Below are positions 1 to 7,398 of a DNA stretch of 33,782 nucleotides, piece by piece. The stretch is taken from NCBI RefSeq assembly GCF_000980875.1, contig NZ_LAYO01000074.1, forward strand, positions 1 through 33,782, written 5' to 3'. Each line of letters begins with the position of its first letter. Positions within the stretch are counted from its first letter, which is position 1. The DNA comes from Leucobacter sp. Ag1 (GTDB lineage Bacteria; Actinomycetota; Actinomycetes; Actinomycetales; Microbacteriaceae). Both the position numbers and the translations under genes were made by a program. A model generated the notes under the pieces. It searched no databases. It had not been told where the DNA came from and saw nothing but the letters and a program-made list of their open reading frames with translations.

Positions 1-66
1 GCTCTCACGGCGTCTGGCGACCGCGACGACGTCCGCGCGGAACTCTCTGGGATAGGGACCGGGCAT
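1..66 (-). CDS. IS3-type transposase OrfA, N-terminal fragment (cut by window edge)
   Basis: The reverse strand reads from ATG at 66 as MPGPYPREFRADVVAVARRR and continues past base 1. This is the usual opening of actinobacterial IS3-family OrfA proteins, whose HTH_Tnp_1 domain binds the IS ends. Only 22 residues are visible, so integrity cannot be judged. The IS end should lie between 66 and about 140, since a gene-free stretch follows, but I could not recognise a terminal inverted repeat. Its position beside the relaxase region fits a mobile-element border. It is too short to exclude a chance match, although the match is distinctive. Confidence 0.7.
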   Translation of the reverse strand, partial: MPGPYPREFRADVVAVARRRES

Positions 67-142
67 GATGACATCCTCCCCGCCAGCGCCTCCCGGCACT
101 AACGATCAGTTGTAACCGGTTCGTTCCTCACGCCCCGGCGTC

Positions 143-373
143 ATGATCGACTCGTACCATGACGCCGAGGTCCGCTACGCGAATCCCACATGGGCAAACC
201 TGTCCGAGGGGTTCGCAACAACCCAAGGGGGCTGGGACCAGATCCCCTTGACTGCCGGAGAAGGCCAGACGCAAATCTCTGGAAACCTTGCCGATCCAGC
301 CCAACTACAGGCATGGAAGGACTACTGGCACCAGCATGCCCGCCCGATCATCGTGATGAAGACCAGCAGATAG
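143..373 (+). CDS. Small hypothetical ORF (76 aa) beside the IS end
   Basis: I do not recognise this protein. The frame is closed upstream by a TAA at 113, and no clear Shine-Dalgarno sequence precedes the ATG. The peptide is hydrophilic and rich in Trp and Gln, with no membrane segment and no cysteines. Codon use is fairly GC-rich at third positions, so it may be a real small gene. It may instead be the 3' remnant of a gene disrupted by the neighbouring insertion sequence. The second ORF overlapping it at 190-417 in another frame looks like a shadow. Confidence 0.3.
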   Translation: MIDSYHDAEVRYANPTWANLSEGFATTQGGWDQIPLTAGEGQTQISGNLADPAQLQAWKDYWHQHARPIIVMKTSR

Positions 374-442
374 ATCTGCCTGATTCGCCAATCAGCTTCG
401 TCCTACGCCCGCGGTAGCGACGCGGCTCGTTCCCGGACCTCT

Positions 443-1420
443 TCAGAGTTGTTTGACGACGATCCCGGCCGTGTTCTTCCTGATCGCCTCGGGGAGCTCG
501 AACCCAGCAAGAGCATCCATGACGTAGGCCGGTGGTGTCCGTCTCAGGCCTCGGAGGATGTTGGGATAGTAGGGCACCCCGAAATGCCCTCGGTCCAATG
601 GGTACTCGGTGAAGATCTGCTGACCATCGGTAGTGATCCGCTCTTCGGTAGCAAGCGAGAACTGACCTCTCCTGGCTTCGGCGACGCGCTCAAAGAGCAT
701 CTTGGCGATCTGGCGAGCGCCGTGCTGTGGCTCGAGGAGGAAACTTCGCAGTCCGGGATCGACGCGGTCAAGGTGTAGTTCGAGCGAAAGATCGACATGG
801 GTGCCCGCGTCGGCGAATGACTCCAACGGGCGCGAAGCGCGATAGGCCGCTTCTCCGTCCTTCTGATCGAACCCTCCCCCGATCGTGCCGAGGAGAGCCG
901 GAAGAAGAGAGATGGCCTCCATCGCGCATCGCTCGCAGTCATCCTCGACATGTGCGCTGCTGCGGCACGTTACAGGAGCCCGGTACCTCTGGGTGCCCAG
1001 ATACAGCGCATAGACCGGGGCGAGATCGAGTTCAGCTGCGGTGGCCGATAGATTCTTGTACTGGCGCCAGTCGCCAGGGTAAGGGAAGTCAATCTCCCAT
1101 TTTGTGCCGATGCGGAGACGCTTGGCCTGTACCAGCATTCCAAAGGCCTCGCCTACGTCGTCTAGCCACCACCACACCCAATCAGCACCGGTGACGCCTT
1201 CCTGATTCTGATTGAACTTCGCCGACTTCACGAATGGTCGCGCGTGCTGCAGGATGATGTCGGTGACCGTGGTTTCGTTCCATGTCTCACCCGCGTCTTC
1301 GTTGGATCTCATGTGTGATTCGGCCGCTCGCCGTGCGCGCCGGAAGGACTCCAACAAATCGGTCGCGGGTCCATGGCTGTCCATGCACTTATGATCCCAG
1401 CCGCGAGTGCCAGCGTCCAT
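443..1420 (-). CDS. DUF6615-like protein, possible PD-(D/E)XK-fold nuclease
   Basis: This 325-residue protein has no membrane segment. Residues about 46-101 carry WNETTVTD, then GADW (78-81) followed by a Trp-rich stretch, then LVQAKRL with QAK at 98-100. The order E...GAD...QxK resembles the catalytic core of PD-(D/E)XK enzymes with Gln replacing the second acid. As I recall, it is the hallmark arrangement of the DUF6615 family; that assignment is from memory. A Cys cluster follows near residues 154-168. The ATG at 1420 lies 6 bp after the relaxase stop, so the two are probably cotranscribed. An internal ATG at 1384 is an alternative start. As cargo downstream of a relaxase it could act in defence or DNA processing; that role is inference. 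Confidence 0.5.
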   Translation of the reverse strand: MDAGTRGWDHKCMDSHGPATDLLESFRRARRAAESHMRSNEDAGETWNETTVTDIILQHARPFVKSAKFNQNQEGVTGADWVWWWLDDVGEAFGMLVQAKRLRIGTKWEIDFPYPGDWRQYKNLSATAAELDLAPVYALYLGTQRYRAPVTCRSSAHVEDDCERCAMEAISLLPALLGTIGGGFDQKDGEAAYRASRPLESFADAGTHVDLSLELHLDRVDPGLRSFLLEPQHGARQIAKMLFERVAEARRGQFSLATEERITTDGQQIFTEYPLDRGHFGVPYYPNILRGLRRTPPAYVMDALAGFELPEAIRKNTAGIVVKQL

Positions 1421-1426
1421 GCGCCG

Positions 1427-4400
1427 TCAGCGCTGAAGACCTTCTCGCGATACCGCCGCGGCGCCCGGCGGGGGCACGTTCCCCGCGCCAGCCGAGAGAA
1501 GAGCTTCGACGCGTTCCCGATCCAGCCGGTGCTGGGTGTCATCAGATCGCGACCCAAGCAGCGTGTCGGCATCTACGCGATAGCGGTCACGGTAGGCCAC
1601 CACAACTCGGAGCCTCATGTTCCACTTTTCCCAGGCGTCCGTGCCCTTCTGCGGTATTGATCCAAGGCCTTTGATCCATGCCGGGCGAGTGTTGATTGCT
1701 TCGTCGGCGAGAACTTCGGCGCGGTCCTCGATGTGTTTGTGGAGTTCGTCGAGAGCACGTCGCATATCGGCGGGCATGGGGCCGGTGGCTTCGGGGATGA
1801 ACCCAGCGATGAACCGGCGACGCTGGCTGATGCGGCGTCCGGGCGTGGTGCGGGTCGCAAGCTGCTGGATACGGTGACGCAACAGGCTCACGGGATCGTC
1901 AGCGCTTGCGATAGGGCCGGCTTTGAGTGCGCGGGTGATGAGGCGTTCGGGCTGGTGTCCGGTGGCTTCTGCTCGCCGGAGCGTGGTCACGATCGATCCG
2001 AACGTCTCGGAGTCGGTGATCTGCGCCAGCATGTCAGGTTCGAGCCCGGCCTGTTCCAGGAGCTCGGTGATGTGCTCGGCTTGGGCCGCTTGCGCGATCG
2101 TCTCGTACTGGTCTGCGAGGTGCGCGATAGAAGCCCATGCTTGATGCTCGGCCTCGATCGTCTCGTGAGCGGACTTCTCCGCACCCTCGTGCTGTAGGAC
2201 GCCGTGGAGGATGCTGCGGGCCGTTGGTTCACCGTCGGAGAGTTGATGCTCTTCGAGGTGTGCTTCGTCGGTGGCGACGTAGGCGGTGTTAGATGCCCTG
2301 CCGCGGGTCATCGCGACATAGAAGTTCTCCCGCGTCATCGAGGAGGAGTGCACGATCGCGTGGGCAGTGTCGACGGTGGAGCCTTGCGCCCTGTGCGCGG
2401 TGACGGCGTATCCGAGGTCGACGTGCTCGGCGACGTACGCGGCGGGGAGGAGCACTTTTGTGGCGTTGCGTGCGTCTGCGCGGGCGACGGTGAGGGAGCC
2501 GTCGTCGTGGTGTGCGGTGACGCGCCACCGGTCCCCGTTCTTCACCCACGATCCGCTGACCGTGGAGAGGCGTCGGTCGTTCTTGCGGGTGATGATGATG
2601 TCCCCGGTCCCGGCCTGGGTGCCGTCGCGGAGGGTGTTGCCGTGTGGTGTGACGTGGCCGTCGAGGATGCGGTCGTCGCGTGCTCGGGTGTTGAGCTCGG
2701 TAGCTGTCTCGTTCGTTTCGGCGATCAAAAGGCTGGTCTTGCCGTCCGCGATGTCCGCGTACCAGGACCGGTAGGCCGCTTCCAGGATGTCTTCGTAGTC
2801 GCCGCCGACGATGCGGCCTTCATCGTCGTAGGTGTCGATGACGTCGGTCTTGCCGAGCCGGAGTTGCAGGGAGGCTCGTTTTTCCCAGTCGGCGTGAAAC
2901 CGTCGTACGTCCGCGAGTTCTGGGGCGTCGCCGCGGTCTCGGGTGAGGAGTCCGAACGCGCCTCCGGCGTCGACGGCGGTGAGTTGTGCCCAGTCCCCCA
3001 CGAGCACGACTTTCGCACTAACCTCAGCAGCATGCGTGGTGATGCGTTCGAGGGCGAGGGTGCCGGCGAGTGAGGACTCGTCAATGATGACAAGCTGACC
3101 GGCGGTCAGGTTCCAGCGGCCGTGGTCGTGTTCGTGGAGCCATTTTGCGGTGTTGTCTGTCTCGATCCCGAGATCTTCCGCGAGAACTTCCGCGGCTGCA
3201 GCTGAGGGCGCCAATCCGATCACGCTCTGCTCCCCGTGCGTTTTCTCCCATGCGCGGCGCAACGCGCCGAGCGTGGTCGTTTTCCCGGTTCCGGCGGGTC
3301 CGACGAGGAGGTCGATGGTGCGGCCGGAGACGGCGATCTTCTCCACGGCCGTCTGTTGCTCGACCGACAATGTGATCCCACGATCGTCGGGGCGGGCGAC
3401 GACGCCTCCGACAGTTCGTAGAGGAACGGTGGGTGCGGTGGTGGTGCGTGAGAGCTCGAGGAGGGTGTCTTCGGCGTCGAGGATGCGGGTGGAGGAGTAG
3501 ATCGTGTGGTGCTTGGGACGGAACATGCTCGACCCGTCTTCGCGGGTGAACTCCGCCGGCGGGTTCACCAGTTCCGGGGGCGTGAGGGTCAGCGAGGCCT
3601 GCTCCGCGGCGTCAACGATCATCCCGATAACGGATTCTCGGTCGTTGTTGGAAGCGAACCGGAGCCCCATCGTCTGCCGTGAAGCCTCCGCATGCAGGTT
3701 CCAGCGCCGCCACGTCGATCGTTTCACCCCCACCTGCGCAACCACCGCCTCTCCAATCTGGCGAAGTTGTTCCAGGGGAAGGTCGTCCGCACGCAGGACA
3801 CCAATGTGCGTGCCGGACTGGATCAGGGTCATCGCCCAGGTGGTGCAGTCCTCCCCCAGCACCTGAGTGGCACGGTCACGCCACTCCGCCGTCAGGTCCG
3901 CGAGAGAACGTACTTCCTTCTCGGGCCGGGTCGCGAGCGTCGCTTGCTGGCGCAGCCGGATGATCGTCGTCTCAGACGGGTGCTTCCCATGCCTTGCGAC
4001 GTACTCCTCGATGAGGCGTTGCTTCTCCGTCTCGATCGCCGCCGTCCGGGACGAAAACTCCCCCAACAGGTCATCACTGACGCCGGTGATCTCCCAAGCA
4101 GGGTTGCGGTCGCGGCCTCGTTCACGTGCTTCCCACTCCACGCCAAGCACACGCGTGAGGTGATCGGCGAGAACCGCGTTGTAGTGCTCGGACAGGGCGA
4201 CGACGGCAGCATGCAGGGGTCTTCCGTCCAGGGTGCGCCACTTCCCGTCCGCGGCCTGCACCCGGTTCGCGATCACCACATGCGTATGCAACTGCGGATC
4301 CCCCGCACGCGAATCGAAATGATCGAACGCTGTCGCAATCACCCCACGCACGTCGACCTGCGCGACACCGTTCGCGCCGGTCCGTGTAGCAGCAACATCC

Positions 4401-4948
4401 CGTTCGAGAAGATCGATGACCTCGCGGATAGCGGCGTGATGCGCCTGGCCGATCAGTGCCTGGGTGCCGCCGTCGGAGACAGCCCACAGCACGGAGACTG
4501 ACTTCGGGACAGAGAATGTGTAGTCGAAGCCGGCGACCGTGCGCGGACGCTTGCGCTGCTTCTCCTCCGCCACGATCTGCTCCACCGCGGCCTCACGCTG
4601 ATCAGCGTTCAGCGTCTCGGAGAGCTTCGCAGTGCGGATCTTCACCCGCTCCCTGAGAGGTTTGAACGCGAAGTACGCCCGCCCCAACTGCTCCCCCGTC
4701 ACGGGATGCTCACCACGCCCCAGCAGATGACGCAGCTGATCCTCCGTGACCACTCCACCTTCGGCGAGCACGGGATCCTCGAGACCTGCGAGCCCGTTAC
4801 CTACCCAAAAGCCGGGCGGTGTTCCTGCAGCACTGTAATAGCGCGTCAGTGAGGTCGCGAGGTCGCGCCCGGTGTCGGCGGCAGCGATGCTCTTGAGGAG
4901 GTACCTGTATCCCTCCCCTGCACTGAGCACACGCATCGACACCGTCAC
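1427..4948 (-). CDS. MobF-family conjugative relaxase/helicase (TrwC/TraA-like)
   Basis: The protein nicks oriT, stays covalently bound to the 5' end and unwinds the transferred strand. I chose GTG at 4948 (1,173 aa) because VTVSMRVLSAGEGYRYLL is the usual N-terminus of actinobacterial MobF proteins. The frame stays open to 5269, but that extra stretch is Cys- and Ser-rich and does not look coding. Candidate catalytic tyrosines are Y14/Y16 and the tandem Y37/Y38 in LTRYYSAAGTPPG. The conserved GFDYTFSVPKSVSVLWAV follows, then the metal-binding DPQLHTH (His 221 and 223, with His 210 upstream). The RecD-like helicase half has Walker A GPAGTGKT (about 550-557), Walker B LVIIDESSLAG, GDWAQL, a YAVTAHRAQGST motif and FYVAMTRGR. 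Both activities look intact. Confidence 0.95.
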   Translation of the reverse strand: MTVSMRVLSAGEGYRYLLKSIAAADTGRDLATSLTRYYSAAGTPPGFWVGNGLAGLEDPVLAEGGVVTEDQLRHLLGRGEHPVTGEQLGRAYFAFKPLRERVKIRTAKLSETLNADQREAAVEQIVAEEKQRKRPRTVAGFDYTFSVPKSVSVLWAVSDGGTQALIGQAHHAAIREVIDLLERDVAATRTGANGVAQVDVRGVIATAFDHFDSRAGDPQLHTHVVIANRVQAADGKWRTLDGRPLHAAVVALSEHYNAVLADHLTRVLGVEWEARERGRDRNPAWEITGVSDDLLGEFSSRTAAIETEKQRLIEEYVARHGKHPSETTIIRLRQQATLATRPEKEVRSLADLTAEWRDRATQVLGEDCTTWAMTLIQSGTHIGVLRADDLPLEQLRQIGEAVVAQVGVKRSTWRRWNLHAEASRQTMGLRFASNNDRESVIGMIVDAAEQASLTLTPPELVNPPAEFTREDGSSMFRPKHHTIYSSTRILDAEDTLLELSRTTTAPTVPLRTVGGVVARPDDRGITLSVEQQTAVEKIAVSGRTIDLLVGPAGTGKTTTLGALRRAWEKTHGEQSVIGLAPSAAAAEVLAEDLGIETDNTAKWLHEHDHGRWNLTAGQLVIIDESSLAGTLALERITTHAAEVSAKVVLVGDWAQLTAVDAGGAFGLLTRDRGDAPELADVRRFHADWEKRASLQLRLGKTDVIDTYDDEGRIVGGDYEDILEAAYRSWYADIADGKTSLLIAETNETATELNTRARDDRILDGHVTPHGNTLRDGTQAGTGDIIITRKNDRRLSTVSGSWVKNGDRWRVTAHHDDGSLTVARADARNATKVLLPAAYVAEHVDLGYAVTAHRAQGSTVDTAHAIVHSSSMTRENFYVAMTRGRASNTAYVATDEAHLEEHQLSDGEPTARSILHGVLQHEGAEKSAHETIEAEHQAWASIAHLADQYETIAQAAQAEHITELLEQAGLEPDMLAQITDSETFGSIVTTLRRAEATGHQPERLITRALKAGPIASADDPVSLLRHRIQQLATRTTPGRRISQRRRFIAGFIPEATGPMPADMRRALDELHKHIEDRAEVLADEAINTRPAWIKGLGSIPQKGTDAWEKWNMRLRVVVAYRDRYRVDADTLLGSRSDDTQHRLDRERVEALLSAGAGNVPPPGAAAVSREGLQR

Positions 4949-5087
4949 ACAGGACAGGTACGGCAGCCAGCCACCTGATGTGCACCGGGATCGCTGCTCA
5001 GGATGCCTCAATAGATGTACGAGGAGCCACATATGGCCCGCGAGAGAGCAACGGGGGCATCTTGTCGCGTTACAAGTGGGTTTCAGC
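4949..5087. other. Gene-free stretch upstream of the relaxase, candidate oriT
   Basis: About 139 bp separate the relaxase start from the small membrane protein gene. The stretch holds a short inverted repeat, CTTGT at 5061-5065 and ACAAG at 5072-5076, with a 6-base spacer. MobF origins commonly lie next to the relaxase gene, so this is one of two candidate oriT positions; the other is the 5526-6416 stretch. No recognisable nic consensus was found. Confidence 0.25.
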
Positions 5088-5525
5088 TCACCTGGCGTTG
5101 AGTTCTTCGCGGACTTCGCGCAGGACGCGACGACGGTCTGCACTGCTGTATTCGAGTGGTTCGATGCCTGCCTCTGCCACGGCTTGTTCTCGGTCTCGGA
5201 TCGCGCGGCGAACTGCGAGGTTTTCGTGTGTGCGCGCTCCGAGAAGTCGGATGGCGGCGGTGATGCCATGGGCGATGAGTTTGAGGGCAGTCCACCAGCA
5301 GATGAGCATGCCGAGGTAAAGCCATTCGGTGTGGCCGAGTCTGACGGCTCCGTAGCAGGCCACGCCCGCGACGAAGTAGATCACGCCGAGAAGCGCCGCC
5401 GGGATCCCCCATCGGTGTCCGCGTCTGGTACGGAGGAGTGCGGTGAGGCGGTTGCTGGGGAGCCAGCGTTGGCACCAGTGGTAGACGGCGGCGGCGGGGC
5501 GCGTGGCGAGGGAGATGAGAAACAC
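5088..5525 (-). CDS. Small plasmid-type membrane protein (145 aa)
   Basis: The protein begins MFLISLATRPAAAVYHWCQR, then has SNRLTALLRTRRGHRWGIPA before two hydrophobic helices at about residues 43-60 and 66-90, with a charged C-terminal tail ending in ELNAR. From memory, proteins with this layout (a TN-x-LL-x-A-x-RTRRG-like segment before two membrane helices) recur next to actinobacterial relaxase genes and are sometimes mislabelled sulfate permease. Nothing here supports sulfate transport. It reads into the relaxase, so a role in transfer or mating-pair contact is plausible but inferred. Confidence 0.6.
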   Translation of the reverse strand: MFLISLATRPAAAVYHWCQRWLPSNRLTALLRTRRGHRWGIPAALLGVIYFVAGVACYGAVRLGHTEWLYLGMLICWWTALKLIAHGITAAIRLLGARTHENLAVRRAIRDREQAVAEAGIEPLEYSSADRRRVLREVREELNAR

Positions 5526-6416
5526 GGTGGGCCTCCTTCAACGAGTCGAGCACGTGCGTGCTCGGTTGTGTTGTTGGTGGCTGAGCCCCTTCGCACCGGT
5601 GGTGCGTCCTGAAACGCCAATCGTGTATTGCTCGCCTGGTGAGTTCGATTTTACTTGGTGCTGCAGCATTCGTGAAGCCCCCTGTTGCACGGCTCCGAAC
5701 GGGACTGTTGCAGCGCCTCAGCTGCTGTGTGCACGCGGCGCGCACTACTGTCCTGCCGGGTGGTGCAGCACGCTTCGCGCTGTTTCTGCAACGCTGGCGC
5801 GCTCCATCTGACCCATCGCTTCCTCGTTGCTGCAGAGGCAATGCTCGCATCTTCTGCGGGAATGCGGGTGATCGCGTCGGCTTGGACGTAGTGAGCCCTC
5901 CCCCGCGTCGGGTGGGCGCGGCCTGGGTCTCTCGAGTTTTGTACTCGTCGACCGTTCGCTTTTACTCTTCGACGGCTCGGGCAAGCGCAGATTACTCTTG
6001 CCGTCGCCTCCGCGTGTCCGGTGGCGGGCGCGCGAGGCATCGTGGCTCTTGCTCCGGTCGAAACGGTCCCGTGCTCTCCGGTTTCGGCGACGCATCTGGT
6101 GTGGTGTTCGGGGTTTACGACCGCGCGGAGCGCGGGTGCCTGAGCGTACCCTTCGGGGCGGTCGCGCCGGGGGCACGGCGTGTAAATGCAAGACGTGTAT
6201 CCGACTGTGAGAAGAGCGGGTACGGGGCGTCGTGGAGGAGGTCCGCGGGGCCGGTTTCGGGTCGAGCGGCGGCGGAGCTGGCGCCGGGTGCTGGGTGCGT
6301 GGGCTGGTCATGGTGCTGGCGGCGAGGGTCGGGCGCAGCATGCGGTGTGAGAGGGGTTCGGGCGGTGCCGACCGTGGCTTGGTAACGCGGTCGGCGCCGT
6401 CCGGGGGTGCTGGCGG
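5526..6416. other. 890-bp gene-free region with short repeats, candidate oriT or replication/partition region
   Basis: I see no convincing gene here; the open frames give Arg-, Ser- and Cys-rich low-complexity translations. The left half has GTTGCA at 5684 and 5707, with its complement TGCAAC at 5787. The centre has three TACTC-containing units at 5942, 5963 and 5993; the first two read TACTCGTCGACCG and TACTCTTCGACGG. An imperfect inverted repeat pairs GGCAAG (5980-5985) with CTTGCC (5997-6002), extendable to CGACGG...CCGTCG with a bulge. A small perfect hairpin, CCGCGC-GGA-GCGCGG, lies at about 6120-6134. Such clustering between relaxase and partition genes suggests a cis-acting transfer or replication site. 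Confidence 0.35.
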
Positions 6417-7301
6417 TTACTCGTCCACGGTGGGGGCGAGGTCGTCGGCGCTGGTGATGAGGCGGGCGATGCCCGCTTGGATGAGGAGGTGGCATCCCGT
6501 GCTGGTGGTGCTCGTGATAGGGCCGGGCACTGCTCCCACCGTGCGCGCGAGGCGGTGCGCGGTGTGCGCGACCTGGGGTGCGCCCGAGCGCGCTCCGGCT
6601 TCCACGATCACGGTTGCAGCGGCGAGCGCTGCAAGGATGCGGGTGCGTGCAACGAACCGGGAGCGGGTCGGTGCAACACTCGGCGGGGTCTCGGTGAGCA
6701 CGAGGCCCTGCTCGGTGACCTGATGTAGCAGGCCGGTGTTGCCTGCCGGGTAGGGGCGGTCGATGCCGGATGCGAGGACGACGATGGGGTGTCCGGATGC
6801 GGCGAGGGTTGCGCGGGTGGCGGCGGCGTCGATCCCGTACGCGCCTCCGGTGATGATGCTGCGCCCGGTACTGGTGAGGTCGTGGGCGAGTTCGGCGGCG
6901 GCGTGGTCGCCGTAGCTCGTGGCGGCTCTGGCTCCGGTGATCGTCACGGCTCGGGCGGGGGTGCCGGTGAGGAGGTCGAGGTCTCCGGATGCCCAGAGAG
7001 CGACGGGGCGTTCCGTGCCGAGGTCGTCGAGCCCGGTGGGCCATTCCGGGTCCGTGGGGATGAGTACCCGGTGGGTGCCGTCTGCGGCGCTGTCGAGGGC
7101 GTCGATGACGGTCTGTTCTGCGATGGCGGGCGAGAGCGTATCGAGGGTGTGCTGGACGACGGCGGGGCCGTTGGTGCCGGTGAGACGGGCGACGGGCGGG
7201 TTTGGTTCGCCGGGGATGGTCAGACAGGCCAGCGCGATGCGTGCGTAGCGTTCCTGCTGGTCGGGGTCGGCGGTGATGCGGTCGAGAATCTGGGTGCTCA
7301 T
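6417..7301 (-). CDS. dprA: DprA/Smf-like DNA-processing protein
   Basis: DprA binds single-stranded DNA and loads RecA. Rossmann-fold (LOG-like) signatures are present: ITGARAATSYG (121-131), TGGAYGIDAAATRATLAASG (151-170), SGIDRPYPAGN (178-188), PTRSRFVARTRILAALAAAT (211-230) and the tail AVPGPITSTTSTGCHLLI. The 294-residue length covers the core and a short N-terminal region; I see no C-terminal winged-helix extension. A good AGGAG ribosome site precedes the ATG at 7301. It lies just downstream of the parB-like gene in the same direction, separated by a strong inverted repeat. Plasmid- and ICE-borne DprA relatives are common, and a role in handling transferred ssDNA is likely but inferred. 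Confidence 0.9.
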   Translation of the reverse strand: MSTQILDRITADPDQQERYARIALACLTIPGEPNPPVARLTGTNGPAVVQHTLDTLSPAIAEQTVIDALDSAADGTHRVLIPTDPEWPTGLDDLGTERPVALWASGDLDLLTGTPARAVTITGARAATSYGDHAAAELAHDLTSTGRSIITGGAYGIDAAATRATLAASGHPIVVLASGIDRPYPAGNTGLLHQVTEQGLVLTETPPSVAPTRSRFVARTRILAALAAATVIVEAGARSGAPQVAHTAHRLARTVGAVPGPITSTTSTGCHLLIQAGIARLITSADDLAPTVDE

Positions 7302-7342
7302 GATGTCTGCTCCTGTGAGGTCGCGAAACGGAAAGAGGGAGC

Positions 7343-7379
7343 GGGGCCGGTCACCGGCGGCGATGCGATGACCGGCCCC
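7343..7379. terminator. Perfect 11-bp inverted repeat between parB-like and dprA genes
   Basis: GGGGCCGGTCA (7343-7353) pairs exactly with TGACCGGCCCC (7369-7379) across a 15-base loop. On the minus strand it lies just after the ParB-like stop and before the dprA ribosome site. It is followed by a C/T-rich rather than a pure T run. It could be a terminator or attenuator that lowers dprA expression relative to parB, or a protein-binding palindrome. Confidence 0.55.
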
Positions 7380-7398
7380 TGTGGTTATTGACGGCGGG

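Noticed and set aside
2204..3073. 289-aa ORF opposite the relaxase
   Set aside because: Val/Gly/Asp-rich shadow of the helicase-coding frame.
4949..5269. N-terminal 107-residue extension of the relaxase
   Set aside because: It is Ser/Cys-rich, overlaps the small membrane protein gene, and MobF relaxases begin at the VTVSMRVLSAGEGY block.
5639..6385. 248-aa plus-strand ORF in the gene-free region
   Set aside because: The translation is Arg/Ser/Cys/Gly-rich low complexity without domain or ribosome site.
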